DNA from: DASUAS01 sp963720765
Lineage (GTDB): Bacteria; Actinomycetota; Acidimicrobiia; IMCC26256; DASPTH01
Assembly (NCBI GenBank): GCA_963720765.1
Contig: CAVRGS010000003.1
Location: 496,001-560,000 of the forward strand
Direction: 5' to 3'
DNA length: 64,000 nucleotides
This document shows positions 34,818 to 42,988 of this stretch, piece by piece. Numbering within the stretch: the stretch's first letter is position 1; each line of letters opens with the position of its first letter. A program made the translations under genes and the position numbers. The notes under the pieces are model-generated. The model had not been told where the DNA came from. It saw only the letters and a program-made list of their open reading frames with translations, and did no database searches.

Positions 34818-36205
34818 CGGATCGCCTGTCGAGTGGCTCTGATCGACTCGACGAGGTCCTGGGCGGCGGTCTGCCCGCCAATGCCATCAATCTGTTGATC
34901 GGCCCACCGGGAAGCGGCAAGACGATCCTCGCCGAGCAATACCTGTTCCACAACGCGACGGAGCAGCGGCCCGGTCTGTTCTTGTCGACCGTGTCCGAAC
35001 CATTCGACAAGGTCTTGCGGTACGGCGAATCGCTCGACTTCTTCGATCCGGATGCCATTGGCACGCGGGTGTTCTACGACGACCTCGGTGCCGCATTGGT
35101 TGCCGACGGGATTAGAGGCCTTGTCGACCAGGTCGACGAACACCTCAAGGAGTTCCAACCCGGCCTCATCGTCATCGACAGCTTCAAGGCCATCCGCGCC
35201 TTTGCGGCCGACGAAGCCGAGTTCCGGCGATTCCTCCACGACCTCGCGGGTCGCCTCACGGCGGTGTCAGCGAATGCCTTCTGGATCGGTGAATACGAAC
35301 GAAGCGCGACGACCGAGTCTGCGGAGTTCGCCGTCACCGACAGCATCATCGCCATGGACACCAAACGGGCCGCGGAGCGCGAGACCAGGGTGCTGCAGGT
35401 GTTGAAGTTGCGAGGCAGCAGCTTCCGGTCAGGCGAGCACGCCTACCGCATCAAGTCGTCGGGGATCGACGTCTTCCCCCGGCTGGCCGACTTGCAACGG
35501 ACCGCGGAATACGAGAGTGGCACAGGCCGAGACTCGACCGGCATCGCCGCGCTCGACACCGCGCTCGGTGACGGGTACTGGGAAGGTTCCGCGACCGTCA
35601 TCGCGGGACCCACGGGCGTCGGGAAGACACTGATGGGTCTGCACTTCGCCTTCAGCGCCGCGTCTCAGGGCAGGCAGGCCGTCCTTGCCACCTTCCAGGA
35701 GAACGCCACGCAGCTCGGCCGCATCGCAGCCGGCTTCGGGTGGGCCTTCGACGACCCATGCATCTCGCTGTTGAGTCGATCCCCGGTCGATCTCTACATC
35801 GACGAGTGGGTCCATGACCTGCTCGATCTCGTCGACGCGGTCGGCGCCTCCCGAGTCGTCATCGACAGCCTCGGAGACGTCCTGCTCGCGTCTCCGGACC
35901 AGATCAGATTTCGAGAGCTGGTCCACTCACTCGTCCAACGTTGCACACGCCGGAAGGTCAGCCTGCTCTTCACGTTCGAGGTCGCGGAACTGTTCGGCGC
36001 GACCCGACTCTCCGACATCGGCATCTCACATCTCAGCGACAACGTCGTGGTGCTCCAGTACTACCGGACCGGCAGTGAAGTGCGACGGAGCCTCACCGTG
36101 CTCAAGACCCGCGGCAGTGACCACACACCGGAGGTCCGCGAATTCCACATCGGCGCCGACGGCCTCACCCTCGGCGATCCCGTCGAGACTGGACGCGAAG
36201 CCTGA
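34814..36205 (+). CDS. KaiC-like double-RecA ATPase
   Basis: 463-residue protein with two RecA-type domains: P-loops GPPGSGKT (30-37) and GPTGVGKT (265-272), Walker B LIVIDS (about 118-123) and RVVIDS in the second. The arrangement matches the KaiC/RAD55 family. Domains begin with the typical SGSDRLDEVLGGGLP and DSTGIAALDTALGDGYWEG. It is shorter than clock KaiC (about 519) and no KaiA or KaiB is nearby, so a circadian role should not be assumed; non-clock KaiC proteins serve stress and signalling roles. Coupled to the MerR-REC gene. Confidence 0.88.
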   Translation: MTDRLSSGSDRLDEVLGGGLPANAINLLIGPPGSGKTILAEQYLFHNATEQRPGLFLSTVSEPFDKVLRYGESLDFFDPDAIGTRVFYDDLGAALVADGIRGLVDQVDEHLKEFQPGLIVIDSFKAIRAFAADEAEFRRFLHDLAGRLTAVSANAFWIGEYERSATTESAEFAVTDSIIAMDTKRAAERETRVLQVLKLRGSSFRSGEHAYRIKSSGIDVFPRLADLQRTAEYESGTGRDSTGIAALDTALGDGYWEGSATVIAGPTGVGKTLMGLHFAFSAASQGRQAVLATFQENATQLGRIAAGFGWAFDDPCISLLSRSPVDLYIDEWVHDLLDLVDAVGASRVVIDSLGDVLLASPDQIRFRELVHSLVQRCTRRKVSLLFTFEVAELFGATRLSDIGISHLSDNVVVLQYYRTGSEVRRSLTVLKTRGSDHTPEVREFHIGADGLTLGDPVETGREA

Positions 36206-36277
36206 GACGACACCGCGACGAGCGGGCGAAACGATTCGCGAGGCGGAATCGCTCTGACGCGCGGCGGTGACTGGTGC

Positions 36278-37373
36278 TCAGCGAACGTCGGGGCCACCCC
36301 GGATGACGGAGTGCATCGTCCGCGAGCTCATCGAGCGCACGAGCGCGGAGTAGCCGGGACGGAACGCGACCTCGGATCCGAGCGCGAGCTTCTGCTCCGA
36401 CGCGATCACGAGGTGGTCACTGCTCGCACCGATGATCCGTAAGCCGGACGGCGCGCCGAGGTCGAGCGGGTCGGTGTCCTGATGGCCGATTGCGAGCAGT
36501 GAGTGCCAGCCATGTTCTTCGTCGGCGGCCTTCGCGTCTGCAGTGCGCGTGTCCGCTGGCGGCGCGAACGTGCTCTGCGCGCGATCACCCCACGCTCGAC
36601 GAGGCTTGTGCTTCGACTCGATCACCTCGGCGAAGATCGTCGCCGCGTCCTGGTGCAGCCCCTCGATGGGCGTGCTGTACAGCGGGTCGCGACCGAGCAG
36701 GAGCGCCTCTCCGAGCCGGAGGTTGTCGATCCGGCCGAGCTGCTCGGTCGACAACGACCATTCGAGACTCGACGAGTTGCCGCCCGACACGACGCCGAGC
36801 GTCAGGTCGAACTCCGCTTCGATCGACGTCGCCAGGTCGGAGAGCTCACCCAGGTTGCGGTCGTCGGGGACGACGCCGTTGCGACACGCGAGGTTCGTGC
36901 CGATGCCACGGATCTCGATGTTCGGGAACTCGAGACAGCGCGCGATCGCGTCGGGGAGGTCGGCGGGCATGATCCCTTCGCGCAGGTCGCCCAGCTCGAC
37001 CATGAGCATGATGCCGTGCACCCGGTCGGCACGGACGGCGGCGGCGGAGAGCAAGCCGACGATCTCGATCTCGGTCGCGCAGCTCGTGTCCGCCGACCGT
37101 CACGACGCGCTCGACCTCGCTCGCCAGCGCGGAACGGATCAGCACGATCGGCGCGTCGATGCCGTCGGCGCGGAGCCGTTCGATGTTCTCGACGCGCGAG
37201 TCACCGAGCGCCGTGGCGCCGGCGGCGAGGAACACCCGGCCGAGCGCCGGCAGCCCGCGCAACGCCTTGGTGATCGCCGTCACCGAGACGTCGCGTGCCG
37301 CGGCGCGGCGGACGACCTCCTGCGTGTTCTGTCCGATGCGATCGAGATCGACGTCGATCCGGGGCGAGCTCAC
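36278..37373 (-). CDS. PLP-dependent alanine/ornithine racemase family protein (YhfX/OrR-like), frameshifted
   Basis: Fold-III PLP enzyme of about 364 residues. PLP-lysine region TAITKALRG near residue 36, then LGDSRVENIERLR, VHGIMLMVELGDLREGI, the phosphate-binding GVVSGGNSSSLEW, and LRLGEALLLGRDPLYSTPI. The N-terminal 90 residues are in a different frame from the rest, switching near 37088 between VTVG and ADTSCATEIEI; one base restores continuity. GTG 37373 overlaps the stop of the DUF1611 gene (GTGA), so the pair is translationally coupled. Probably racemises an amino acid or dipeptide-linked residue; substrate unknown. Confidence 0.85.
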
Positions 37374-38470
37374 CGACCCGCGATCGCGGGCTCCGCGCGG
37401 AGGGTGGGGAACGCCCGGAACACCATGTCCAGCAGCGCATCGGTCGGGCGGGCGAGCGCGTCGGTGGCGGGGATGTCGAGGACGGCTTCGTAGCCGGCGA
37501 TCGCGACCGAGATCTCGGCGTCGGTCATGCCCTCGTGGTTGATCGTGATCCCGATCACCTTCGTGCGCGCGAACGTCTCGATCAGGTTGATCTCGCTGAC
37601 CACGGTGGGCATCGGCACGTTCGGGAAGTCGCTGACCGTCGTGCGGGCGGGTGCGTGCTGGAGGATCACCGCGGCCGGCAGGCTGCCGCGGAGGATCGCG
37701 GTCGAGCTCAGGTAGGTCGGGTGGCTGAGCGCGCCTTGTCCCTCGACGATGATCACGTCGGGGTCCTCGACCTCGAACGCCTCGACGACCGCCGCCTCGA
37801 GCTCGCCGGTGACGAACTGCGCGGGCACGGCGTCGAGCGCGACGCCGTGGCGCGAACCCTGGATCAGCGAGGTCTGTCCGGTGCCGACCATCACCGCGCG
37901 CACGCCGGCGTCGTTGAGCACGCTGGTCAGGATGGTCGCGGTGGTGCGCTTGCCGATCGCGCCGTCGGTGCCGAGGATCGCGATGCGCGGGCACGTCACG
38001 TCGTGGATGCGGCCCGAGAACATGTGCAGGTCGGTCTTGGCGCGCGGGCGGCGGACGTCGTCGATGCGCACGTCGTGCGCGGCCGCGGCGGCGGCGAACT
38101 CGATGTCGTCGTTGAGGAACTCGTGGAGGCCGTTCACGATGTCGAGGCCTTGCGCGATGGCGTCGAGGATCACCGCACGTTCCGGTGGCGACAGCAGCCC
38201 GCTCGTGGGCGCGACGCCCACGACGAAGCACTGCGGGTGCTTGGCCAGTGCTTCGGTCAGGTCGGCGACGATCGGGATCCCGTTGCTGATGCCGTCGAGC
38301 ACCTCGCCGGCATCGCGCCCGGCCTTGGTGCTGTCGATCACCGACGTGATCTCGTACCGCTCGGACTGGCGGATCAGCCCGTTCGCGGTCTTGCCGTCGA
38401 TCTCGGCGAAGTTGCCTTCGCAGAACACGGTGGCTTTCGGTCGCGCCTGACCGTTGGTGGATGAAGACAT
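37370..38470 (-). CDS. DUF1611 protein, DgcN-like D-glutamate N-acetyltransferase family
   Basis: 366 residues. Contains an N-terminal Rossmann-like part (ATVFCEGNFAEIDGKTANGL, VVGVAPTSGLLSP) and a P-loop-like C-terminal domain (ILGTDGAIGKRTTATILTSVL, VMVGTGQTSLIQGSRHG, VIIVEGQGALSHP), the two-part DUF1611 layout. One DUF1611 member, DgcN, N-acetylates D-glutamate in marine bacteria; acetyl transfer here is inference by family. GGAG precedes ATG 38470. Co-coded with a racemase, fitting D-amino-acid metabolism. Confidence 0.82.
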   Translation of the reverse strand: MSSSTNGQARPKATVFCEGNFAEIDGKTANGLIRQSERYEITSVIDSTKAGRDAGEVLDGISNGIPIVADLTEALAKHPQCFVVGVAPTSGLLSPPERAVILDAIAQGLDIVNGLHEFLNDDIEFAAAAAAHDVRIDDVRRPRAKTDLHMFSGRIHDVTCPRIAILGTDGAIGKRTTATILTSVLNDAGVRAVMVGTGQTSLIQGSRHGVALDAVPAQFVTGELEAAVVEAFEVEDPDVIIVEGQGALSHPTYLSSTAILRGSLPAAVILQHAPARTTVSDFPNVPMPTVVSEINLIETFARTKVIGITINHEGMTDAEISVAIAGYEAVLDIPATDALARPTDALLDMVFRAFPTLRAEPAIAGR

Positions 38471-38546
38471 CGAAGCTCCGGAGTCATGGCTCAGAGGAGG
38501 CGACGGGATCATCCCGACCGGAAGCGGTCGACGGTCAACGAGGCGT

Positions 38547-38564
38547 CCCCAATCAGCATTGGGG
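38547..38564. promoter_or_regulatory. Inverted repeat CCCCAAT-CAGC-ATTGGGG
   Basis: Perfect 7-bp arms with a 4-nt loop, 77 bp before the DUF1611 start and 64 bp beyond the hydrolase stop, both genes reading leftward. It may terminate hydrolase transcription or serve as an operator for the DgcN-like/racemase pair. No T tract follows. Confidence 0.5.
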
Positions 38565-38627
38565 TGGCCGACCATCCTACTTGACCTCTCCGTGACCTCT
38601 CTCGACGGCTTCGCCGCGCCCGGCTCG

Positions 38628-39513
38628 TCAGCGAGAACCGACGAGGGTCGGCAGGAGCGTCTCGGCGACCTCGGCCGGGCGTTCCTCGTGGGCGAACAGG
38701 CCCGCGCCTTCGATGATCTCGAGCCGCGCATCGGGGAACGTCTCCACCATCTCACGCGCCCACTTCACCGGGAAGAACGGATCCCGATCGCCCCACACGA
38801 GTTGGACGGGGACGGTGATCCGACGGTGGACCTCGCGGAGCTCGCGCACGTACCGCTCGTCGAAGCTCCGGAGGAGCCGCACGGCGGCGTCCTGACGTGC
38901 CTCCGAGTCGTGGATCGGCTCGAGGAAGAACTCGTCGAACTCGCCGTCGAGCAAGTCGGAGTCGGCGAATGCGTCGCCGAGCACGAGTGGGCTGCGCCGC
39001 AGCCGTCGTCGCCCCATGACCCAGCCGAGCGAGCGACCCAGCGCCGGCAGGTGGCGCACCGACAGGAACACCTTGAACCGCCAGCTCAGCCCTTGGGGCT
39101 GCTCGGTGTCGACGAGCCCCATCGCCCGCACCCGAGCATCGCCGGCGAGTGCGTGCCGGGCGAACATCCCGCCGCTGTCGTGCCCGACCACCGCGACATC
39201 ATCGAGATCCATGAGGTCGACGACACGCCGGACGGTCTGGACGTGCTGCGCGACGGTGACGACGCGTCTCGGGGGTGAAGCGACTCGACCCGGCGCCCGG
39301 CAGGTCGATGACGTGGCACGTGACGTGCTCGGCCAGGAAGGGGAGCAGCGTGCGGAAGGTCGCCCCGCTGACCGGCCAGCCGTGGACGAAGAGCACGTCA
39401 GGACCCTGGCCGACCGTGCGGAGTGCGACCTCGCCCTCGCCGACGTCGAGCAACCGATCCGGAGGCTGGCGGAACAGGTAGGACGCGGCTTGGGTGGTCA
39501 GAGCGGGCGACAT
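38628..39513 (-). CDS. Alpha/beta hydrolase, epoxide-hydrolase/dehalogenase-like, frameshifted
   Basis: About 295 residues. Oxyanion region VLFVHGWPVSGATFR; nucleophile elbow VVGHDSGG has Asp in the nucleophile position, as in epoxide hydrolases and haloalkane dehalogenases rather than Ser esterases. Later QLVWGDRDPFFPVKWAREM carries the acid and GLFAHEERP the His. The frame shifts near 39263 between SSRFTPET and VVTVAQHVQTVRRVV. Divergent from a TetR regulator across a strong operator-like palindrome, so it is likely the regulated target. Confidence 0.83.
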
Positions 39514-39528
39514 CGTGGCCTCCGTAGT

Positions 39529-39571
39529 TTGTAGTGATCACTGCGAACAGTAATCGCAGCGGTTACTACAA
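39529..39571. promoter_or_regulatory. Operator-like inverted repeat between hydrolase and TetR genes
   Basis: Arms TTGTAGTGATCACTGCGA (39529-39546) and TCGCAGCGGTTACTACAA (39554-39571) are reverse complements at 15 of 18 positions, separated by 7 bp; the left arm itself contains the perfect palindrome AGTGATCACT. The site lies in the 69-bp divergent spacer, overlapping where both promoters must be, the standard placement for a TetR operator. AT content is higher than surroundings. Confidence 0.75.
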
Positions 39572-39582
39572 TCAAGGGGGCC

Positions 39583-40128
39583 ATGGGCTACAAGCACACG
39601 AAGGCCGAGATCCTCGACGGCGCCCTGGCCGTGGCGTTCGACGACGGCTTGAGCAACCTCACCTTCGGACGTGTCGCCAAGCGGCTCGGCATCGATGACC
39701 GAATCGTCGTCTACTACTTCCCGAGCAAGGACGATCTCGTCGGCGATGTGCTGGTCGCGATGGGCGCCGAGCTCCAGGAGACCCTCGCCCCGGCCTTCGC
39801 CTCGACGGCCGAGGATCATCTCGAGCTGCTCGGCGTGGCCTGGCCGATGCTCGCCACCAGGGAGGCCGATCCGATCTTCGCGCTGTTCTTCGAAGCCAGT
39901 GGCCTCGCCGCAACCGGTCGCGAGCCGTACTCCACGCTGCTCCCACAGCTGGTCGACGCGTGGATCACCTGGGCCGCGGAGTTCGTCCGGGGCACCCCGG
40001 CGAGGCGTCGCGCCGAGGCCGAGGCCGCGATCGCGGTCGTCGACGGACTGCTCCTCCTCCGCCAGCTCGCGGGCTCCGACGCCGCCCGGCGCGCGGCACG
40101 GACGATCGGAATCCGCGCCCGGCGCTGA
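39583..40128 (+). CDS. TetR/AcrR-family transcriptional regulator
   Basis: 181 residues: N-terminal HTH (about 5-50, AEILDGALAVAFDDG, FGRVAKRLGIDDRIVVYYFP, SKDDLVGDVL) and a helical ligand-binding domain. YYF in the recognition helix is typical. The ATG at 39583 lies 12 bp after the operator. Likely represses itself and the divergent hydrolase in response to that enzyme's substrate. Confidence 0.92.
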   Translation: MGYKHTKAEILDGALAVAFDDGLSNLTFGRVAKRLGIDDRIVVYYFPSKDDLVGDVLVAMGAELQETLAPAFASTAEDHLELLGVAWPMLATREADPIFALFFEASGLAATGREPYSTLLPQLVDAWITWAAEFVRGTPARRRAEAEAAIAVVDGLLLLRQLAGSDAARRAARTIGIRARR

Positions 40129-40146
40129 TGCGTGTGCGCCCTCGCC

Positions 40147-40533
40147 TCAGCCCTCGGTGCGCTCGAGCACGCGGGTGAGGCCTTCGAGGTCTTCCACGGT
40201 GACCGTGAGCGCAGAGTGCCCGCTGCGCTTGAGCAGCGATGGGACCTTCTCCGCGAAGTGGATGCAGACTCCGGCGTCGTGGTTGCTGCCGAAGCTGAGA
40301 CCGTCGTCGACCATCGATCGGCGGGCTCCGATGGCTGTCCACCACCGGTAGCCGCGGGTGATGTGGGCTCCGGTGATGTTCGAACGCGGAGTCTCGAGCT
40401 TCACGAAGCCGAACGTCGCTCGGAACGTGTCGCCGTCGTCGAGTGTGACTGCGTCCCTGGACCCTCGGAATCCGAACATGACGAGCAATGGGCGATACTT
40501 GGGATCGATCGCATACGGAAACCGCTCAGTCAT
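40147..40533 (-). CDS. Conserved actinobacterial hypothetical protein
   Basis: 128 residues beginning MTERFPYAIDPKYRPLLVMF. Contains GDTFRATFGFVKLETPRSNI, GAHITRGYRWWTAIGARRS and a C-terminal SALTVTVEDLEGLTRVLERT. Sequence looks like a compact beta-rich fold and resembles uncharacterised mycobacterial/actinobacterial proteins, but I cannot name a family. An in-frame ATG at 40593 gives 20 more residues; I prefer 40533 because the upstream part looks uncoded and overlaps the divergent gene's start region. Confidence 0.65.
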   Translation of the reverse strand: MTERFPYAIDPKYRPLLVMFGFRGSRDAVTLDDGDTFRATFGFVKLETPRSNITGAHITRGYRWWTAIGARRSMVDDGLSFGSNHDAGVCIHFAEKVPSLLKRSGHSALTVTVEDLEGLTRVLERTEG

Positions 40534-40583
40534 CTCCTGAGTGTCGCACAAGCAGGCGGTTCCAAGAACATGAGGAGAGTTTC

Positions 40584-40817
40584 GTGAGCGCACGAAGTCG
40601 TGGTGACGAGCCGGGCCCGGAAGAGGCCCGGGAACTGGAGATCGAAGACGACATCGCGGCGCGCGACGAGGTGCTCGCGGGCATCGATCCGGACGCGGTC
40701 GTCGACGACGACGGCAACGGCGACGAGACCGTCGCCGAGATGCTCGAGCTCGACCAGACCGAGCTCGACGAGCTCGGCCTCACCCTCGACGATCCGCACC
40801 AGCCCGTCGACGAATAG
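40584..40817 (+). CDS. Small acidic hypothetical protein
   Basis: 77 residues from GTG 40584, with TGAGGAG at 40571-40577. Very acidic (Asp/Glu make up roughly a third), no cysteines or membrane helix: EARELEIEDDIAARDEVLAG and VAEMLELDQTELDELGLTLD. Likely partly disordered. No recognisable family. The stop is 5 bp before the thioesterase gene. Confidence 0.6.
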   Translation: MSARSRGDEPGPEEARELEIEDDIAARDEVLAGIDPDAVVDDDGNGDETVAEMLELDQTELDELGLTLDDPHQPVDE

Positions 40818-40822
40818 CCCTC

Positions 40823-41608
40823 GTGGAGGCGATGTTCGTTCCCGACGGCGAGGGTTTCGTCGTCGCGACCATGCTCACCCAGGGTCCCTGGGACCCGAAC
40901 AGCCAGTACGGCGGCACGCCGGCGGCACTGCTCACGTGGGCGGTGGAGCGCGTGCCCACGTTGGTGCCGATGCGGATCGCCCGGATCACCATCGACATGC
41001 ACCGGCGCGTGCCGCTCGGTCGGCTCGAGCTGCGCAGCGAGGTCGCACGCGAGGGCAAACGACTGCAGGTGGTCGTGGCCACGGTCCACGACCCGTCCGG
41101 GCTCGAAGTCGCGCGCGCGACGGCGTTGCGCTTTCGGCTCGGCGACGGCCCCGACGCACCCACCGATCCGCGTCTCCCGCCGATCGCGGCGCCTCCGTGG
41201 GGCCCCGAGCGCGTGCACGAACGACGGGCGGACAACTTGAACGGGTTCATCGACGCGGCGGAGATGCGCGAGGGCGGATCACCCGACGCGGCGTCGACCT
41301 GGTACCGCGCCACGAAACCGGTGATCGCGGGGGAGGAGCCCTCGCCGACGGTGCGCCTGGCCTGGGCCTCCGACTTCACCGCCAACTCGGGGAACTACCT
41401 CGATCTCCGTCGTTGGTCGGCGATCAATGCCGACCTCACCATCACCCTGGCCCGCGCGCCACGGGGCGAGTGGACGGGCGTCGCCACACGCGCGTGGTAC
41501 GCACTCGACGGCATCGGTCACGCGCGCGCCGACCTGTTCGACCGTGACGGGTTCGTCGGCACCTGCACCGCGAGCCTGCTGGTCGACGAGGTCGCCGCGC
41601 CCTACTGA
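40823..41608 (+). CDS. Acyl-CoA thioesterase-like protein (double hotdog)
   Basis: 261 residues with two hotdog halves, as in the TesB-like 4HBT_3 family. Features: QGPWDPNSQYGGTPAALLTWAVE (first hotdog helix region) and, in the second half, TANSGNYLDLRRWSAINADL and EWTGVATRAWYALDGIGHARADLFDRDGF. Expected to hydrolyse an acyl-CoA. GTG 40823 or ATG 40832 can both start it. Substrate unknown. Confidence 0.8.
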   Translation: MEAMFVPDGEGFVVATMLTQGPWDPNSQYGGTPAALLTWAVERVPTLVPMRIARITIDMHRRVPLGRLELRSEVAREGKRLQVVVATVHDPSGLEVARATALRFRLGDGPDAPTDPRLPPIAAPPWGPERVHERRADNLNGFIDAAEMREGGSPDAASTWYRATKPVIAGEEPSPTVRLAWASDFTANSGNYLDLRRWSAINADLTITLARAPRGEWTGVATRAWYALDGIGHARADLFDRDGFVGTCTASLLVDEVAAPY

Positions 41609-41638
41609 CGTCGGCGCTCATCCGTCGCCATCCGGACC

Positions 41639-42014
41639 GTGTGGATCCGGGTCGTCGGTCGCGAGGGCAGGAAGATGGTCACGAACCGGTGCCTGAACCA
41701 CCTCAGGGACGAGTCCCGCCGACCACAGCGCGGTGTCCACCCGACCACCGGTGCTGCGGCGCTCGGCCTCGGTGACGCGGAGGACCCGTGGTGGCTCGAG
41801 CCGTTCCCGACGCGTTGCTCGAGACCGTCGACAAGGGGGCCGGAGGCGCGCTACGACGCGCGTGAGTTGATCGCGCTGCGGTCGCGCGGCGAGCGGCCTG
41901 ATCGTGCTCACCGTCGTCCACGATCGCATCGCCACGATCACCCGTTTCGGCGGTCAGGACCTCATCGCGCGCTTCGGACTCCCGCTCACGCTCGCCGCCG
42001 ACGTCTCCGGCTGA
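41639..42014 (+). pseudogene. Remnant of an ECF sigma factor with SnoaL tail (SigX5/TIGR02960-like)
   Basis: Pieces of a typical protein survive in different frames: KMVTNRCLNHLRDESRR and WWLEPFP, then DALLETVDKGAGG in a second frame, ARYDARELIAL back in the first, and finally the SnoaL-like C-terminus LTVVHDRIATITRF, ARFGLPLTLAADV to the stop at 42012-42014. The sigma region 4 and most of the SnoaL domain, about 200 residues, are missing, and there is no N-terminal sigma region 2. So it is a decayed fragment, not merely a read error. Confidence 0.7.
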
Positions 42015-42043
42015 CCGCGGCGGCTGCGTGGCAAGCTCCGCAC

Positions 42044-42595
42044 ATGCCTGCCATCGTCCGACCTGTCGGTGACGAGCGCGACGCGCTCCGCACGTTCCTC
42101 GACCACGAACGCCATGTCCTCGTGATCGCGGCCTACGGGTTGACCGACGACCAGGCATGGAGCACACCCACCGCGAGCGAGCTGAGCATCGCGTTCCTGC
42201 TGGAGCACATGACGTCGACCGAACGCACGTGGGCGTCGATGATCGTCGGCGAGGCGGCGCAGGAACCCGGCGACGCACCCACGACGCTGACCGACCTCGT
42301 CGTCGCGTACGAGGTCGCCGCCGCGGCCACCGACGCGGTGATCGACACCGTCGACGACCTCGACCGCATCGTGCGGGTGACGGATGGCGTCCGCTGGGCG
42401 CCGCCCGACATCGAGTGGTCGGTGCGGTGGGTGTTGCTCCATCTCATCCACGAGACCGCGCGCCACGCCGGCCACGCCGACATCATCCGCGAGACCATCG
42501 ACGGCGCGACTGCCCTGCCGCTCATGGCTGCAGTCGAAGGGTGGGCGCCGCGCCGCACCATTCAACCGTGGACAGGCCCGGATCCGGAAGGTTGA
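42044..42595 (+). CDS. DinB-family protein
   Basis: 183 residues, four-helix bundle of the DinB/YfiT type: LRTFLDHERHVLVIAAYGL, SIAFLLEHMTSTERTWASMI (His in the metal site) and VRWVLLHLIHETARHAGHAD with the two further His ligands, matching the three-histidine pattern. Probably a metal-dependent thiol transferase or related enzyme; substrate not known. ATG at 42044 is 30 bp after the sigma remnant. Confidence 0.88.
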   Translation: MPAIVRPVGDERDALRTFLDHERHVLVIAAYGLTDDQAWSTPTASELSIAFLLEHMTSTERTWASMIVGEAAQEPGDAPTTLTDLVVAYEVAAAATDAVIDTVDDLDRIVRVTDGVRWAPPDIEWSVRWVLLHLIHETARHAGHADIIRETIDGATALPLMAAVEGWAPRRTIQPWTGPDPEG

Positions 42596-42988
42596 CGCGC
42601 GCGCTCCAGACGCTCGAGATCGAGTTCGAGCTCGCGGGCGTCGAGGCGCAGGTGCACCTCTCGCGCTGCACAGCGGCAGCATCAACGGGCCGACCGTCGA
42701 GTGCGGCATCGCCGCCGTTCCGCTGCGGAACATCGACTCCATCGAGATCGCCAGCCGACGCACGCGCTCGCCGAGACAACGACACCCGTCACCGCACTCG
42801 ACGAAGCCCTGCCGCGCTGCCGTCATGTCCCGCTCACTCCCATCTCACTCCCATGTCACTCCCATGTCACTCCCATGTCACTCCCTCCCATGGCTCCGAG
42901 CACGGCGTGCGCGACCTTCCCGCGGTCTGTGCGGAGTCCCTCCACCACTAGCGTCATCCGGATCATCCGATGCGGGGCGAGGTGTCTC
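42596..42988. other. Intergenic stretch with 11-bp tandem repeat
   Basis: No gene is supported. Codon-like GC3 bias at about 42600-42770 may be a trace of a lost gene. At 42834-42890 there are five copies of TCACTCCCAT spaced 11 bp apart, the last with an insertion. The repeat lies about 100 bp before the arylsulfotransferase start and may affect its promoter. Confidence 0.7.

Noticed and set aside
34814..36205. Circadian clock (kai) locus
   Set aside because: No kaiA or kaiB nearby and the protein is shorter than clock KaiC; KaiC-like proteins are widespread without clocks.
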